A stretch of 64,000 nucleotides of DNA from Lytechinus variegatus. Its lineage: Eukaryota > Echinodermata > Echinoidea > Temnopleuroida > Toxopneustidae. The DNA is taken from contig NC_054741.1 in the NCBI RefSeq assembly GCF_018143015.1, forward strand, positions 55,009,048-55,073,047, given 5' to 3'. The translations under genes and the position numbers were made by a program. The notes beneath the pieces were generated by a model. It ran no database searches, was not told the origin of the DNA, and worked only from the letters and a program-made list of their open reading frames with translations. This document shows positions 23,946 to 34,765 of this stretch, one piece after another. Positions within the stretch are counted from its first letter, which is position 1, and each line of letters starts with the position of its first letter.

Positions 23946-24714
23946 CGAGAGGGGAGCTGTAAGGAAAGGTTATCTCCCCATTTCATTCTGCATAAGGGTT
24001 CAAATTCAACCGCACACACACAAACACACCCACCAAACACACACTCATAATACTAATACACACTCGTTTAGCAAAGTCTCACATAGAGCCCAATAGATAC
24101 AGGGTGAAAGGGATGAAGCCGAAAGAGAAAAATTCGAAGAAAAGAAAGAGAAAAGGAGAGATGGGTGTAGGGGAAGAGAGGATGAGAGGGGGCGTTTGAA
24201 AAATAGAAGAGAGGAAAAATCAACATATTGTAAGATGAAGGAATTAATATAAAAGCAGATTTGTTTATACATAGTGGAGGAATACAGGGTGAAATTGGGA
24301 AAAGACCGAGAAGGAATCAATTGTCAGGATTGTGAAGAATAAATAAGCCTACGGATGATAATGAGAGAATGGGAATGACTGATGAGACGAAATAACAGGA
24401 TAATGAAAATGGATGACAACTACGGACACAGACTGTGTTTAAATTATGACAAGAGGGAAGAATTGGCGAATTAAACCGGGGAGAGATGGAGAAAATTGAA
24501 TGAGTGTTAAGATAGATTACACACCTTTGGCAACCTCGAGTACGGCAACATTAGATCTACGATTCGTGTGCAAACTTCTTGTTAAATAAAAGAGAACGAA
24601 GGCCGGGGAGGAATATAGATATAAATGGAGAGAGGGAGAGATCATTTATATTTTATACGATATCGTGGCAAAAGTAAATGCAGGTCGTGGTTTGAAAGTC
24701 CCTTCTTTTTGGGG
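23946..24714. repeat. CA-rich and GA-rich simple-sequence region
   Basis: A CACACA-type stretch lies at about 24011-24062. A purine-rich strand follows from about 24105 to 24480 (GAAAGAGAAAAGGAGAG-like). There are no genes. Confidence 0.55.
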
Positions 24715-24870
24715 TTACACTTCGTAATTCCGAAGGTTCGTAAAATTCCGAAACACGTAAATTGCCTATACCTCGATGTTCGTTAATCCGAAAAAGAAAA
24801 AAAAAGTTCGTTAATCCGAACATTTGTGGCGTTATTCCGAAGGTTCGTTAGTCCGAAAACGAAATGAGGT
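24715..24870. repeat. TTCGTTAATCCGAA array, short copy
   Basis: Starts GGTTACACTTCGTAATTCCG and runs through TTCGTTAATCCGAACATTTG to AGTCCGAAAACGAAATGAGG. It matches the left arm of the 45661-48938 foldback element in order, so it is a solo arm of that family. Confidence 0.7.
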
Positions 24871-24871
24871 T

Positions 24872-25570
24872 CTTGGCTCACCGGATTCTATACAAGTACA
24901 TCATGTACATGAAGTAATTGAAAATATGTTATTGTATAGAAGCGATCACCCCCCCCCCCCCCTGAAAAAGATCAGTCATGTGAAAGTACATGCATTGTTT
25001 GAAAGAAGGGCTTGTTTCTTTTTTTTTTCATATATGATAAAAAGAAGCAAGCCCTACTTTCAAACAATGAAATGAATGTAGTTTCACATAACTGATCTTT
25101 TTCTGGGGGCTGTGCTTCTTTACAATAGCATATTTTCAATTACTTCATGTACATGATGTACTAGCTTGTATAGAATTCGTTGAGCCAAAGACATATCTCT
25201 GGCTCAACGAATTCTATACAAGTACATGAAGTAATTGAAAATGTATTATTGTATAGAAGTGTAGTACCCCCCCCCCCCCATAAGTGATACTCCATTCACT
25301 TTATTGCTTGAAAGTTCTTCCTTTTCATGGGTTTGGCTCAACGAATTCTATACAAGTACATCATGTACATGAAGTAAATTGAATTATGTTATTGTATAGA
25401 TTCGTAGTCCCCCCCCCCCTCCTCCAGAAAAAATCCATTAAGTGAAACTATACATTCAGTTCATTATTTGTAAGTACTTCCTTTTTCAAATCTTTGGCTC
25501 AACAAATTCTATACAAGCTCAAGGGCATAAAGTAATTGAAAATATGTTATTGTATAGAAGCGCAGCAAAA
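24872..25570. repeat. Five ~150-bp units, one of them inverted
   Basis: GGCTCAACGAATTCTATACA then TTGTATAGAAGCG plus a C tract recurs at about 24877, 25200, 25332 and 25495 in one orientation. A copy at about 25035-25190 is inverted and pairs with the first around a centre near 25031. The units are separated by C tracts of 9-14 bases. Confidence 0.75.
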
Positions 25571-27060
25571 AAAAAACTTAATGAAGAAAATTGAATTGTT
25601 GCTTTCCAAGTCCAATAATGCTAATGAGGTTTGTATGCCATCGTGTATTTTAATATCCCTCAAGATCTTATTAGTTACTGATTTAATTTATATCAGCTTC
25701 CGGTTTTCGTGAATTCACGTATGTTGCTGGCGTGTGAAGGAAAATGTCTGGCCGGTTTTTCGTCGGATTTTATTTTCTTCAAGAATTTCACTGATTTCCT
25801 TGATTGTAAGGCTTCAGGCATCAGCTAATGGAACAATCTTGACAATAACAATACTACTTGCGTTGGTATAAGAAGGGTGTATATGTTCTCGAGGATGGTG
25901 ATGCAAATCATGCAAATATTTTTTTTCAAGACGAGACTCATCTCATGCCAGTCTTTTCCCCATAAGCTCGATTCATGAAATTTTAATGAAAGTGTTCCCC
26001 CGAGTCTTTGATTTGAATTCGGTCTCGTACTGGGCTTCCCGAGACATTGCATTCCATTTCCTGTATTTTTTCCATGCATGTTAGGCACCGAGTGAACATC
26101 AGAATCCCATTGACAGCTTATTCACGTTTTATTTTCTACAGTATAAGATGGGCACGTGTATGGCAAGCCGTTGACATGCAAGGGTAGTATCATGCACTTA
26201 ATTCAAAGACGTAGTATATTCGTACTAATTTTCTTCGCGCCAAAGAATAATCTATACGGATACAAAATTATTATCTACAATGAATGATAACATTTTTCAT
26301 GTATATCTAAACCTGAGGTATTGATTAAGCATTCTTTATTATTTCAAACAAATTGTACGTAGGTACAGATTGATGTACTTTGCTATCACGATTTTTTTTT
26401 TTTTGAATGGTTACCACCAAATCCTCCAAAATAAATTGTAAAGAATCTTAGGAAACAAAATTGTAAAATATCGGACAAAGCGATAGCATCAAATCATTAC
26501 TCACATTTTGAGTCATATTTTTTTACTTGATAGTATGCGAAACAATTTCTGTAGAGGAACCCTTTGTAGAGCTGATATCTACAAAAAAAAACTATATTGG
26601 CTTGAAATTTTTGAAATTTTCAGCCCACTGAATGTTAAAGAATTGGTTTTATATAAAAAAGAAAACCACGCAGATTTTCATTTGTCAATCACAAAAAGTA
26701 TCGAGTTAAACACATTTCCATTCCACATTCTCCACATCCTAAATGTTTAAAAAGGTATACATTATTATTCATATCATCGATTTATTGATTGGAAGGGATC
26801 CCACATGTTAGGGATTTACCAAAGCGTAAGACATGGTCTTTGTGAAATGTTTGCCTTTCTATCTGAGAACAAGCGTATCACTGCCGCAAATATTGTTTCA
26901 TAATATTAATATTCTTCTTTTCATTTGATTTTGCAGTTGGCAGTGTCTGTTACATTCCAAATATCATCGACAAAAAATACATTACCTATGATGTTCTTGT
27001 TTCATTTCAGGTTATCATAATCTGTACAAATCTTTTATCTTAATTTGTTTCATCTTCAAA
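25571..27060. other. AT-rich DNA, no gene recognised
   Basis: Open frames here are short and have no family signature. I see neither repeats with clear ends nor splice-bounded coding stretches. Confidence 0.35.
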
Positions 27061-27067
27061 GCTTCAG

Positions 27068-27255
27068 TCTACATGTTTTGTTCTTCTTATTCTTCTCACT
27101 CTGCCTTCTTTATTTTTTCTTCTCCGTTTAAATTCTCTTCTTCTTTCCCTTCATATCCTTTTCCTTCTTTTTCTTTTTCCTTCTTCTTCTTCTTCTCCTT
27201 CATCTACGTGATGTTTTTCATAATCGTCTCTTCTATAGTTTTTTTTTCTTTTTAA
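27068..27255. repeat. CTT-rich microsatellite
   Basis: Pyrimidine-rich TTCTTCTT/CTTCTTTTTCC tract of about 190 bp. The Phe/Ser-rich open frame across it is a composition artefact. Confidence 0.7.
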
Positions 27256-27692
27256 AACCGCAATGTTTGTCATTCTTACAACTCATCTTCTAATTAACGA
27301 TAGTACATTACCAAAAAAAATGAAATGAAACAATATGCTAAAATGCTCATTTGTAATCACCAACTTTTAGTGCGCACTGTGCGGTGAAAATCTCATCGAC
27401 CGCTTTTATAAAGCGGTCGATGAAATCAATTTTAAATCAACGAATCGATTTGGCATATGTATGGAGAGTAGCGTATGTAAAACATACGTTGCAACAATGG
27501 TATATATTATATCGTAAGATTTATTTTTTATTCATTTGGTATTTTGTCTCATGCAATCGTGTTTTTTTTTTCTTATCCCAATATTATGTTCTTTTGAGTG
27601 ATTCATAGATTCGTTGACCACAAAAGTAATGATTTCAGTACTTTTTTCACGTGCTTACAGATGCGATTGAAATAATTAAGCTTATTCACGGT

Positions 27693-29185
27693 CAGTGGCG
27701 TAACTACGGGGGGGGGGCATGGGGGGCACGTCCCCCCCCCCATCGGCTGGCCAAAAAAAAACGAGGAAAAGGAGAAAGAGAAAGAGAGAAGGGAAGAGAA
27801 ACTTAGTTGGAAAAAAGAAATTATTAATTTTACATTATATTTATATTTTATATTATATTTATGTTATATTACTGTTTATTACATGAATTAACTTTTTTTT
27901 CATAACTTTATGAAACATAATTTGCTAAGGGCCTATATTTTCATTGTTCCTGGTGCTCGCATTCTCTGTTCTACTATAATAGATCAAATATTTTTCGGAA
28001 TACTATAGTTTTCAAATATATTTGAGAGACGTGACGTTGTCAAATCAAGTCAATATACACCAAATATGTTTCCTCGCACTTCGAGCTGTTATTGTTTTAT
28101 GTAGTGACATATGTTTATTTTTAATGACTACTTAAAGTGATTGCCCCGTTTCAAGGTCTTAATATAAAACATTTCCTGTCCGTTCGCATTAAAGGATTTG
28201 TGAGATTTTGTCTGCTCTTCATGAATTCCTAAAATCAGTCCTTAAATGTCCCTCTTTTCTGATCGAATTTCAGCTCGCGCTTCGCGCTCGCATCATTTGG
28301 TTAGTGAAGTACGTATGGTCTTAGTGAATTCCTACAAACAAGCTTAGAATGATCCTCTTCAGGTCTGAATTTCCTATATTTTCAGCTCGCACTTCGCGCT
28401 TGCAATATTTCATTAGTGAGATGCGTATGATAATCATGATTACAATGACTACAAAAAGAGCTTCATGTGTTTAGATGTAATTCTAACCAAATCAGCAAGC
28501 GCTTGGCACTCGCATTAGATGATGATATGTACTCTTAACGGATTCCTTATAAAAATAGTCCTCAAAATATCCCTTTTTGTGATCTGAATATCAAATTTTT
28601 CAGCTCGCGCTTCGCGCTCGCATCATTTGGTCAGTGAAATACGTATGGCCTTAGTGAATTCCTACAAAAAGGCCTTAGAATGCCCCTCTTCAGGTCTGAA
28701 TTTCCTAAATTTCAGCTCGCGCTCGCAATATTTGATTAGTGAGATGCATTATTATGTCAATCATGATTACAATGACTACAAGTGCTTCCTGTGTTTAGAT
28801 ATATAATTCTAACAAAATCAGCAAGTAATTGGCACTAGCATTAGATGAATATCGTGAGATATTTATACTTACATACATAATAAACATTTCAGCTTATGCT
28901 TCGCGCTCGTATTGTTTGTTTAGCGAGACAGGTATGTAACATTATAACAAGAATTCGCTTAGGCCTATAATGTCCCTTTCTAGATCTGAATATCAAAAAT
29001 TTTCAGCTCGCGCTTCGCGCTCGCATTATTTGGTCAGTGAGATACATATCCGTCTAATGGCACTTTCCTTAAAATGTCTCTTTTAGGTCAGTATACCTGG
29101 CAACTGAAGCGCGCTCAGAAGGTGACTCAAAATTTTTGATGGTGCCCCCCCCCCCCTTCATGCCGTGACCCACGGTACGCCACTG
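27693..29185. mobile_element. Non-autonomous hAT-like element filled with a CG-rich tandem array
   Basis: The ends are CAGTGGCGTAACTACGGG and the inverse of CCCACGGTACGCCACTG. Near-perfect 8-bp duplications flank it: TTCACGGT (27685-27692) and TTCACTGT (29186-29193). A G tract lies at the left and a C tract at the right. From about 28255 to 29060 an array of roughly 113-bp units carries CAGCTCGCGCTTCGCGCTCG at 28269, 28602 and 29006, with weaker copies at 28383, 28495, 28715 and 28891. No transposase is recognised. Confidence 0.85.
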
Positions 29186-29436
29186 TTCACTGTTGTAAAC
29201 TACGCACGACCAGTGAAACGAAGGTGGTCTTCAAATTCGCATATAGACATGTATCGGCATTTGTGATTTGATGATTGTTTATGTATTCCTTTTGCAATAT
29301 TCTTTTCATCACATCCAAATCGAAAATTAGGCCTAAATAACAAAATATTCATAATCGCTGGTATTTCATCGCCCAAACAATAGTCAAATGTGACAAAAGT
29401 AGTCAATATAACAACAGATTTCCAAACTTTACCCCT

Positions 29437-29514
29437 GGGGCCTGTTCCATAAAACTTTTTACCTGAGAAAACTCTGGTTAAAACTGAAAACTGAACGTTT
29501 TATGGAATGAGCCC
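29437..29514. mobile_element. Short inverted-repeat element, GGGCCTGTTCCATAAAAC type
   Basis: GGCCTGTTCCATAAAACTTT at the left pairs with the inverse of ACGTTTTATGGAATGAGCCC. The inner TTACCTGAGAAAACTCTGG is shared with the element at 48054-48209. Confidence 0.6.
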
Positions 29515-29625
29515 GTGGTATACTAATTTAGTTACCAGGTCTATACAATGCATTTCGTTCTTAGAATTGTAATGCTTTGACGGGAAAGAATTCGGAACAT
29601 CTTCATTTGAAAATGTTAGTGCTTA

Positions 29626-29832
29626 AAGGCGTGGTCACACCGCCCGAGCGTTGTTGGAGCGGTCGTGGAGCGGAAGGGAAAGAGAGTCGAATTTCGCTCA
29701 CAAAATTGGGGGAAAAATCGGAAAAAATCGAAAACAAAACAAAAACAATCGAAAATGGTGAACGGTAGCGAGCGGTGATGATTTTTTTTCCCTCCGCTCC
29801 AACAACGATCGGGCGGTGTGACTAGGCCTTAT
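29626..29832. mobile_element. GGTCACACCGCCCGAGCG element, copy 1
   Basis: AAAGGCGTGGTCACACCGCC at the left pairs with the inverse of GGGCGGTGTGACTAGGCCTT at the right. GTTGTTGGAGCGGTCGTGGA is paired with TCCGCTCCAACAACGATC. MITE-like, about 205 bp. Confidence 0.7.
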
Positions 29833-29877
29833 CCTAATGAAAAATCGCAAAGGTAGTATGAGAAAAGATAATGAGAT

Positions 29878-30656
29878 AAAGGCCTGGTCACACCGCCCGA
29901 GCGTTGTTGGAGCGGTCGTGGAGCGGTAGGGAGAGAGGATAGAATTTTGCTCACAAAATTGGGGAAAAAACGAAATAAAAAATAAAAACAATCGAGATCG
30001 AAAATGGTGAACGGAAGCGAGCGGTGATGATTTTTTTCTCTCCGCTCCACGACCGCTCCAACACCGCTAGAACTTTGCTGGAGCGTTCATGGAGCGGTGA
30101 CAAAAAAAACATCACCGCTCGTGTTAAGGCAACGCCGTTTTCGCTCGGCCACCGTTGATCCGGTCGCCGTCCCTCCAAGTGGCGTACCGTGGTTCACGGC
30201 AATGGGGGGGGGGGAGCAAAAAAAGTCACTTAGTTAATTGCCAGGAATACTGACATAAAAGAGATATTTCAAAAGGATAATTATGTGTCACACTAATCAA
30301 ATATTGCTAAATAAAAAAAATAAAAAAGGGACTGGAAGCAAATTTTTTCAGAAGCAAAATCATGATACGTACCAGTATATCACTAAACTAACATGCGAGT
30401 GCCGAGTGCGAACTGAAATTTTAAAGACTATTTTTCAAGAATTCATGAAAAGCATACATATCTCACCTTGGCCATCTATTGTGAGCGCCTTGCGCCTTTT
30501 TCATTATTTTAGTGTTTTAACACCCTTATTACGTTCGTAACGTAGCTATCTTCAAAAGACATCTCAGTTTTTTACGTGTTTTCTTTGGTGGCGCGTGGTT
30601 ATCCACTCGTCAAGGTAAGTGCGCCCCCCCCCCCGAGGAGGACCAGGCCTTAACCT
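29878..30656. mobile_element. GGTCACACCGCCCGAGCG element, copy 2, disrupted
   Basis: Begins AAAGGCCTGGTCACACCGCC and ends near GACCAGGCCTTAACC. The right half is interrupted from about 30177 by DNA starting AGTGGCGTACCGTGGTTCAC. That is the same end as the right terminus of the 27693-29185 element, followed by a G tract. That insert ends in a C tract near 30635. Its right terminus is not clear, so it is probably truncated. Confidence 0.55.
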
Positions 30657-30746
30657 TGAACTGGCTATTCCATAAAAGTACAGGGAACAAGTCAGTTACT
30701 CATGGGAACAAGTTTTAAATGGAAAACTATGTTGTGCAATTAGCTT

Positions 30747-30960
30747 ACGAACGGTCAAGTCCACCTCAGACAAATGTTGATTTTTAATCAATAGAGAAAA
30801 AATCTAACAAGCATAACGCTGAAAATTCATCAAAATATGTTTTAAAATAGGAAAGTTATGACGTTTCAAAGTTTTGCTAATTTTTCGCAAAACAGTTATT
30901 ATGTACAACTCGGTTATATGCAAATGAGTGAGTCGATGACGTCCCTCACTATTTTGGTTT
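30747..30960. mobile_element. Half copy of the AGGTCAAGTCCACC TTAA-type element
   Basis: From GGTCAAGTCCACCTCAGACA to AAATGAGTGAGTCGATGACG this matches the left half of the complete element at 54620-55215. The right half is missing. Confidence 0.65.
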
Positions 30961-30964
30961 TCGT

Positions 30965-31700
30965 CTCGCCTGCATAGCAAAGCAAGACTATATACACGCA
31001 GCTTTTCCGACGGCGGCGGCGTCGTCAACATTGAAATCTTAACCAAGGTTAAGTTTTTGAAATATCATCATAACTTATACCTAGTTCATGAAACTTAGAC
31101 ATTAGGGGTAATTAGGTATTACCAAACATCTTGTCCGAGTTAAAGGTCACATGACTAAGGTCAAAGGTCATTTAGGGTCAATAAACTTAGACCATGTTGG
31201 GGAAATCGATATCGAAATCTTAACCAAGGTTAAGTTCTTGAAATGTCATCATTACTTAGAGTATATAGACCTAGTTAATGAAACTTAGGCATTAGGGTAA
31301 TAGTGTATTATGAAAAATCCTGCCTGAGTTTCAGGTCACATGATCAAGGTCAAAGGTCATTTAGGGTAAACAAACTTCGATATTGTTGGTGTATTCGAAC
31401 TATCATCAGAACTTTAAAAGTTTATGGTTTTAGTTGAACTTGGACATAACAGTAACCATGTATCCATGAATATGTTGTGCGTGTTTCTGGTCACATGACC
31501 AAGATCAAAGGTAATTTAAGGTCAATGGACTTTGGCCATGTTTGGGGTATTTGTTGAATTGGCCTCATAACTTACAAAATTAATGGATCTACTCATGTAG
31601 TTCATGAAACATAGACATAAGGGTATTCAAGTATGAATGACTGTTTTACACACGTCTTGTGCTCATGGTCAGTTATTAATTATATTGCGAAATTTTGATG
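30965..31700. mobile_element. DR1-motif element, copy 2 (inverse orientation)
   Basis: Starts TCTCGCCTGCATAGCAAAGC and CTTTTCCGACGGCGGCGGCG, the inverse of the right end of 11620-12377. Tandem units carry AGGTCAAAGGTCA perfectly at 31158-31170 and 31347-31359, and a degenerate copy lies near 31502. The far end is not clearly defined. Confidence 0.65.
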
Positions 31701-31794
31701 ACATTTTCATAGATTTTGACTGTCAGTAAGAGCTTTAAACTCATTGTTGTGATCTCGTGATTTGAAAACGAGCACATGGAACATATGTTTTTGA

Positions 31795-32900
31795 TATTTT
31801 AACGTCTTCAGAAGACGTTCCTATACAAATCTAGAGAGTATGATGAAAATTACATGGATTTTTAATGTTTGGGAGCAGAACGAACCATTCGTCTTTTAGG
31901 CATTTTGGACGGTATTAGACTTGCCCATTATGGGAGCATTTTAGACTGTTTCGAGCCAGTTTGCAACACTTTGGACACTGATAGTTTAAAAACGAGCTCA
32001 TGGACCCCATATTTTGAATGTTTAAACGTCTTTAGAATATATTCTTCTAAAAAATCTAGACAGTTTAATAGAAATTAAATGGATTTTAAATGTTTGGGAA
32101 TAGTACTATAACGAACCATTCACATTTTAGACATTTTAGACTTTTATCAGACTTTTGTACGTTTTCAGCGCACTTTGGGCCGTTTCAAGCCAACTCGCAA
32201 CACATTAGACCCTGAAATTTTTCAATATTTTAACGTCTTCAGAATAAATTCCTCTACAAAGCTAGAGAGTATGATGAAAATGACATGGATTTAAGGGAGC
32301 AGAACAACGGAACCATTCCCTCTTTAGACGGTATTATTAGATTTTAAAAACAAGCACATTGGCCCCCTTTTTTACTTTCCTATACCTTTGTAATGCATTC
32401 GCCTACAATTTTACCGAATTTGATGAAAATGACATCGATTTTGAATAAAACGCAGCTCAAACTATACTTTTTTAAATTTTCGAGTCGATTCACGCCTTTT
32501 AAAGATTTGTTTTTGGAAGTTTTTGTACCATTCTTATCAAATAAGGCAGCTGCTGAATCCACATAGATATAGTTTTGCCAATTAAAAGATATTTCCTACT
32601 TTGGTATGTACTTAGTTACATATTCTGAAAGTTTGATGAAGTCTGATGCGATATCGACAGAGAAAAGATAATTTAAACTCATTTGGTGAATTCGTGAGGT
32701 CTAAGAGAGGCTTCATTTTTTGACTGCGCAACATTTTATATCATCCAAATACGGCGACATTGAAGTCCCGTAGAAAAAAATAGCACATGAACCTATATTA
32801 TTTTTTGCATTTTCATAATGCATAGATACCAAAGTAACTCTGCAAAATTTTGTGAAAATGATATGGATTTAATTTTAACTGTGGAACGTCATATGTCACT
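31795..32900. repeat. Diverged tandem array, ~217-bp units
   Basis: A marker TATGATGAAAATGACATGGA and its relatives occurs near 31838, 32051, 32268, 32409, 32631 and 32851. Spacing is 213-222 bp except for one interval of about 141. AACGTCTTCAGAA and GAGCAGAACGAACCATTC recur with it. No coding function is seen. Confidence 0.65.
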
Positions 32901-32929
32901 TTATTCGCTGATATCTCTTTCTACCTGCA

Positions 32930-33182
32930 CACTAAAAAAATATTGGGTAAAATGCTTCGTGAGGGTAATTATTTGTTCAACCAACATTGGGAATTTCTAT
33001 TTGGCATTTTTATTTTGTACCCACTGCGGGAAGCATATTGTCCAGAAAGATTGAAAAATAAGCAGAAATTACTTTAGAATGGGCAAAATTTCCATCACAA
33101 TGGATAAATAAAAATGCCCAATGATCGTTGGACAAATAATTACCCTCATGGAGCACTTCTTTTACCCAATATATTTTAGAGT
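32930..33182. mobile_element. MITE of the TATTGGGTAAAATG family
   Basis: Starts ACTAAAAAAATATTGGGTAA and ends with the inverse ACCCAATATATTTTAGAG. GTGAGGGTAATTATTTGT is paired with its complement ACAAATAATTACCCTCAT. It is the best-preserved copy of the family in the window. Confidence 0.7.
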
Positions 33183-34760
33183 AATGTTTACTGCATGATA
33201 CTTGAAATAAGGCCTATAACCCACGAATTTCTCCAATCTGGCCAACAAGTCAGAAATGTAATTTTTTTTGCTCGAGTTTGATCTCGTCAAATCCTTCGCT
33301 AGATTATAGGATCAATTATTGGCAGCCCTAGTTCTAGCAGATAATTCTCTTGATTTGTGGGTGTGGGTGTGTGCACGAGTGAGGGGTGTGTTTGTGCAAA
33401 AATACACCTTTCCGTGTTGACATTATTGTATGTTCGGTTGAAAAAAACTACAATAGTTATATCCAATTATATTCCTGAAATTCAATTCATTTTCTTTATA
33501 ACTTAGCCTGGTTCTTGCTGTAACCTCCACCCAAACAAAAAGACGGGTGAGTACAAATCTCCCGATGTCGAGTTTAAAAATTGTATATGTCACGCAAACT
33601 TGTTGGGTAAGACAAAACATTGCGTAAAGCATGTACGCATTATGATGTTTTGCCAACAAGAATAACGTTCTCTCTCAACATGCTCAACCCAATAAATATC
33701 ATTATTGTTAGAGTGTAGTAATTATAATAATAATAAGAAGAAGAAGAATAGTCAGTTCTTGTGTAGCGCATAAAACATGAATAACATCTTTGTGAGCTTC
33801 CAAATGACTTGGATATTATTTGTGTTGTCAATTCCTGTATTTTTGCCAATTTGTATTTTGGTCTATTCCTGCCAAAGCTATATGGAATCTTTCCAAATAA
33901 GCACTTCGGTCTATTTTCTCTACTTATATTCTTGCGTACTGCTTCGGGTCAGATCTAGACAGGTCAACGTATCGAATCGTCATTATTATGCAAAAAAAAG
34001 TAAAGGATGATTCTTATCACCTGTGTGACTAAAATAAATGAACTCACTCTTTGATGCATTGTACTTTATCACTCTTTACTAGAATAATATTCACTGAATT
34101 TACGAAAAAAATAGAAACACTTACCTCAGCCGGTAAGTCTTTCAAAGTGTGAGATCACATCGCGGAGACAAATCGAAAATGAAACCAGTGTTGTTATATG
34201 AAACAATGTCGAAATTCTTTGGAGACTTGCTTGAAGGAGATACCACGACACATCGCCGCATAATCTCCACGCAGTGATTTTAATAATTCATGATTCTATC
34301 CTAGTATTTAGCTTGAGCATGCAAGTTCTGATTGACGGGCATACGTCACACCCACTGCTTTATTTTTGTCATACCCTTGAGGGTTGTTATTGTTGTTTTT
34401 GCTGTCTCTATATTCCCCTTTTTCTCTTTAACTTAAATCATTATAATATTGGCCATGCACCTAATGCAGGTTGATGCGCTTTTTAAATTATTTCACATCC
34501 GATGAATTTATTTTTTAATGATAACATGTTTCAAATCCTACAAGTCCTGACTCTTCATCTCAGTCTAAAGCAAGTAAAGGATTCGAGGTCTTCCTCCTCT
34601 AGTTTGGTTCCCAGTAAGACGGGTCTTTCGTCGTCCTCGCGCGGGGGGGTGACAAGTTATAACCCTCCCTCGATCTTACTTTTGTCAACAAATTCGCCAA
34701 TGCCATAGAAAAAATGCAGTGAGTACACTACAGATGGCAATACTTTTTGTCCGTCAAGCA
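33183..34760. other. No coding gene recognised; one possible untranslated exon
   Basis: AT-rich DNA. At 34120-34275 the minus strand has moderately GC-rich text ending in a strong donor GGCTGAG|GTAAGTGTT (donor near 34125). It could be a 5' untranslated exon of receptor B, whose start lies about 11 kb downstream in that direction. This rests only on the donor and is a weak call. Confidence 0.25.
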
Positions 34761-34765
34761 GGCGC

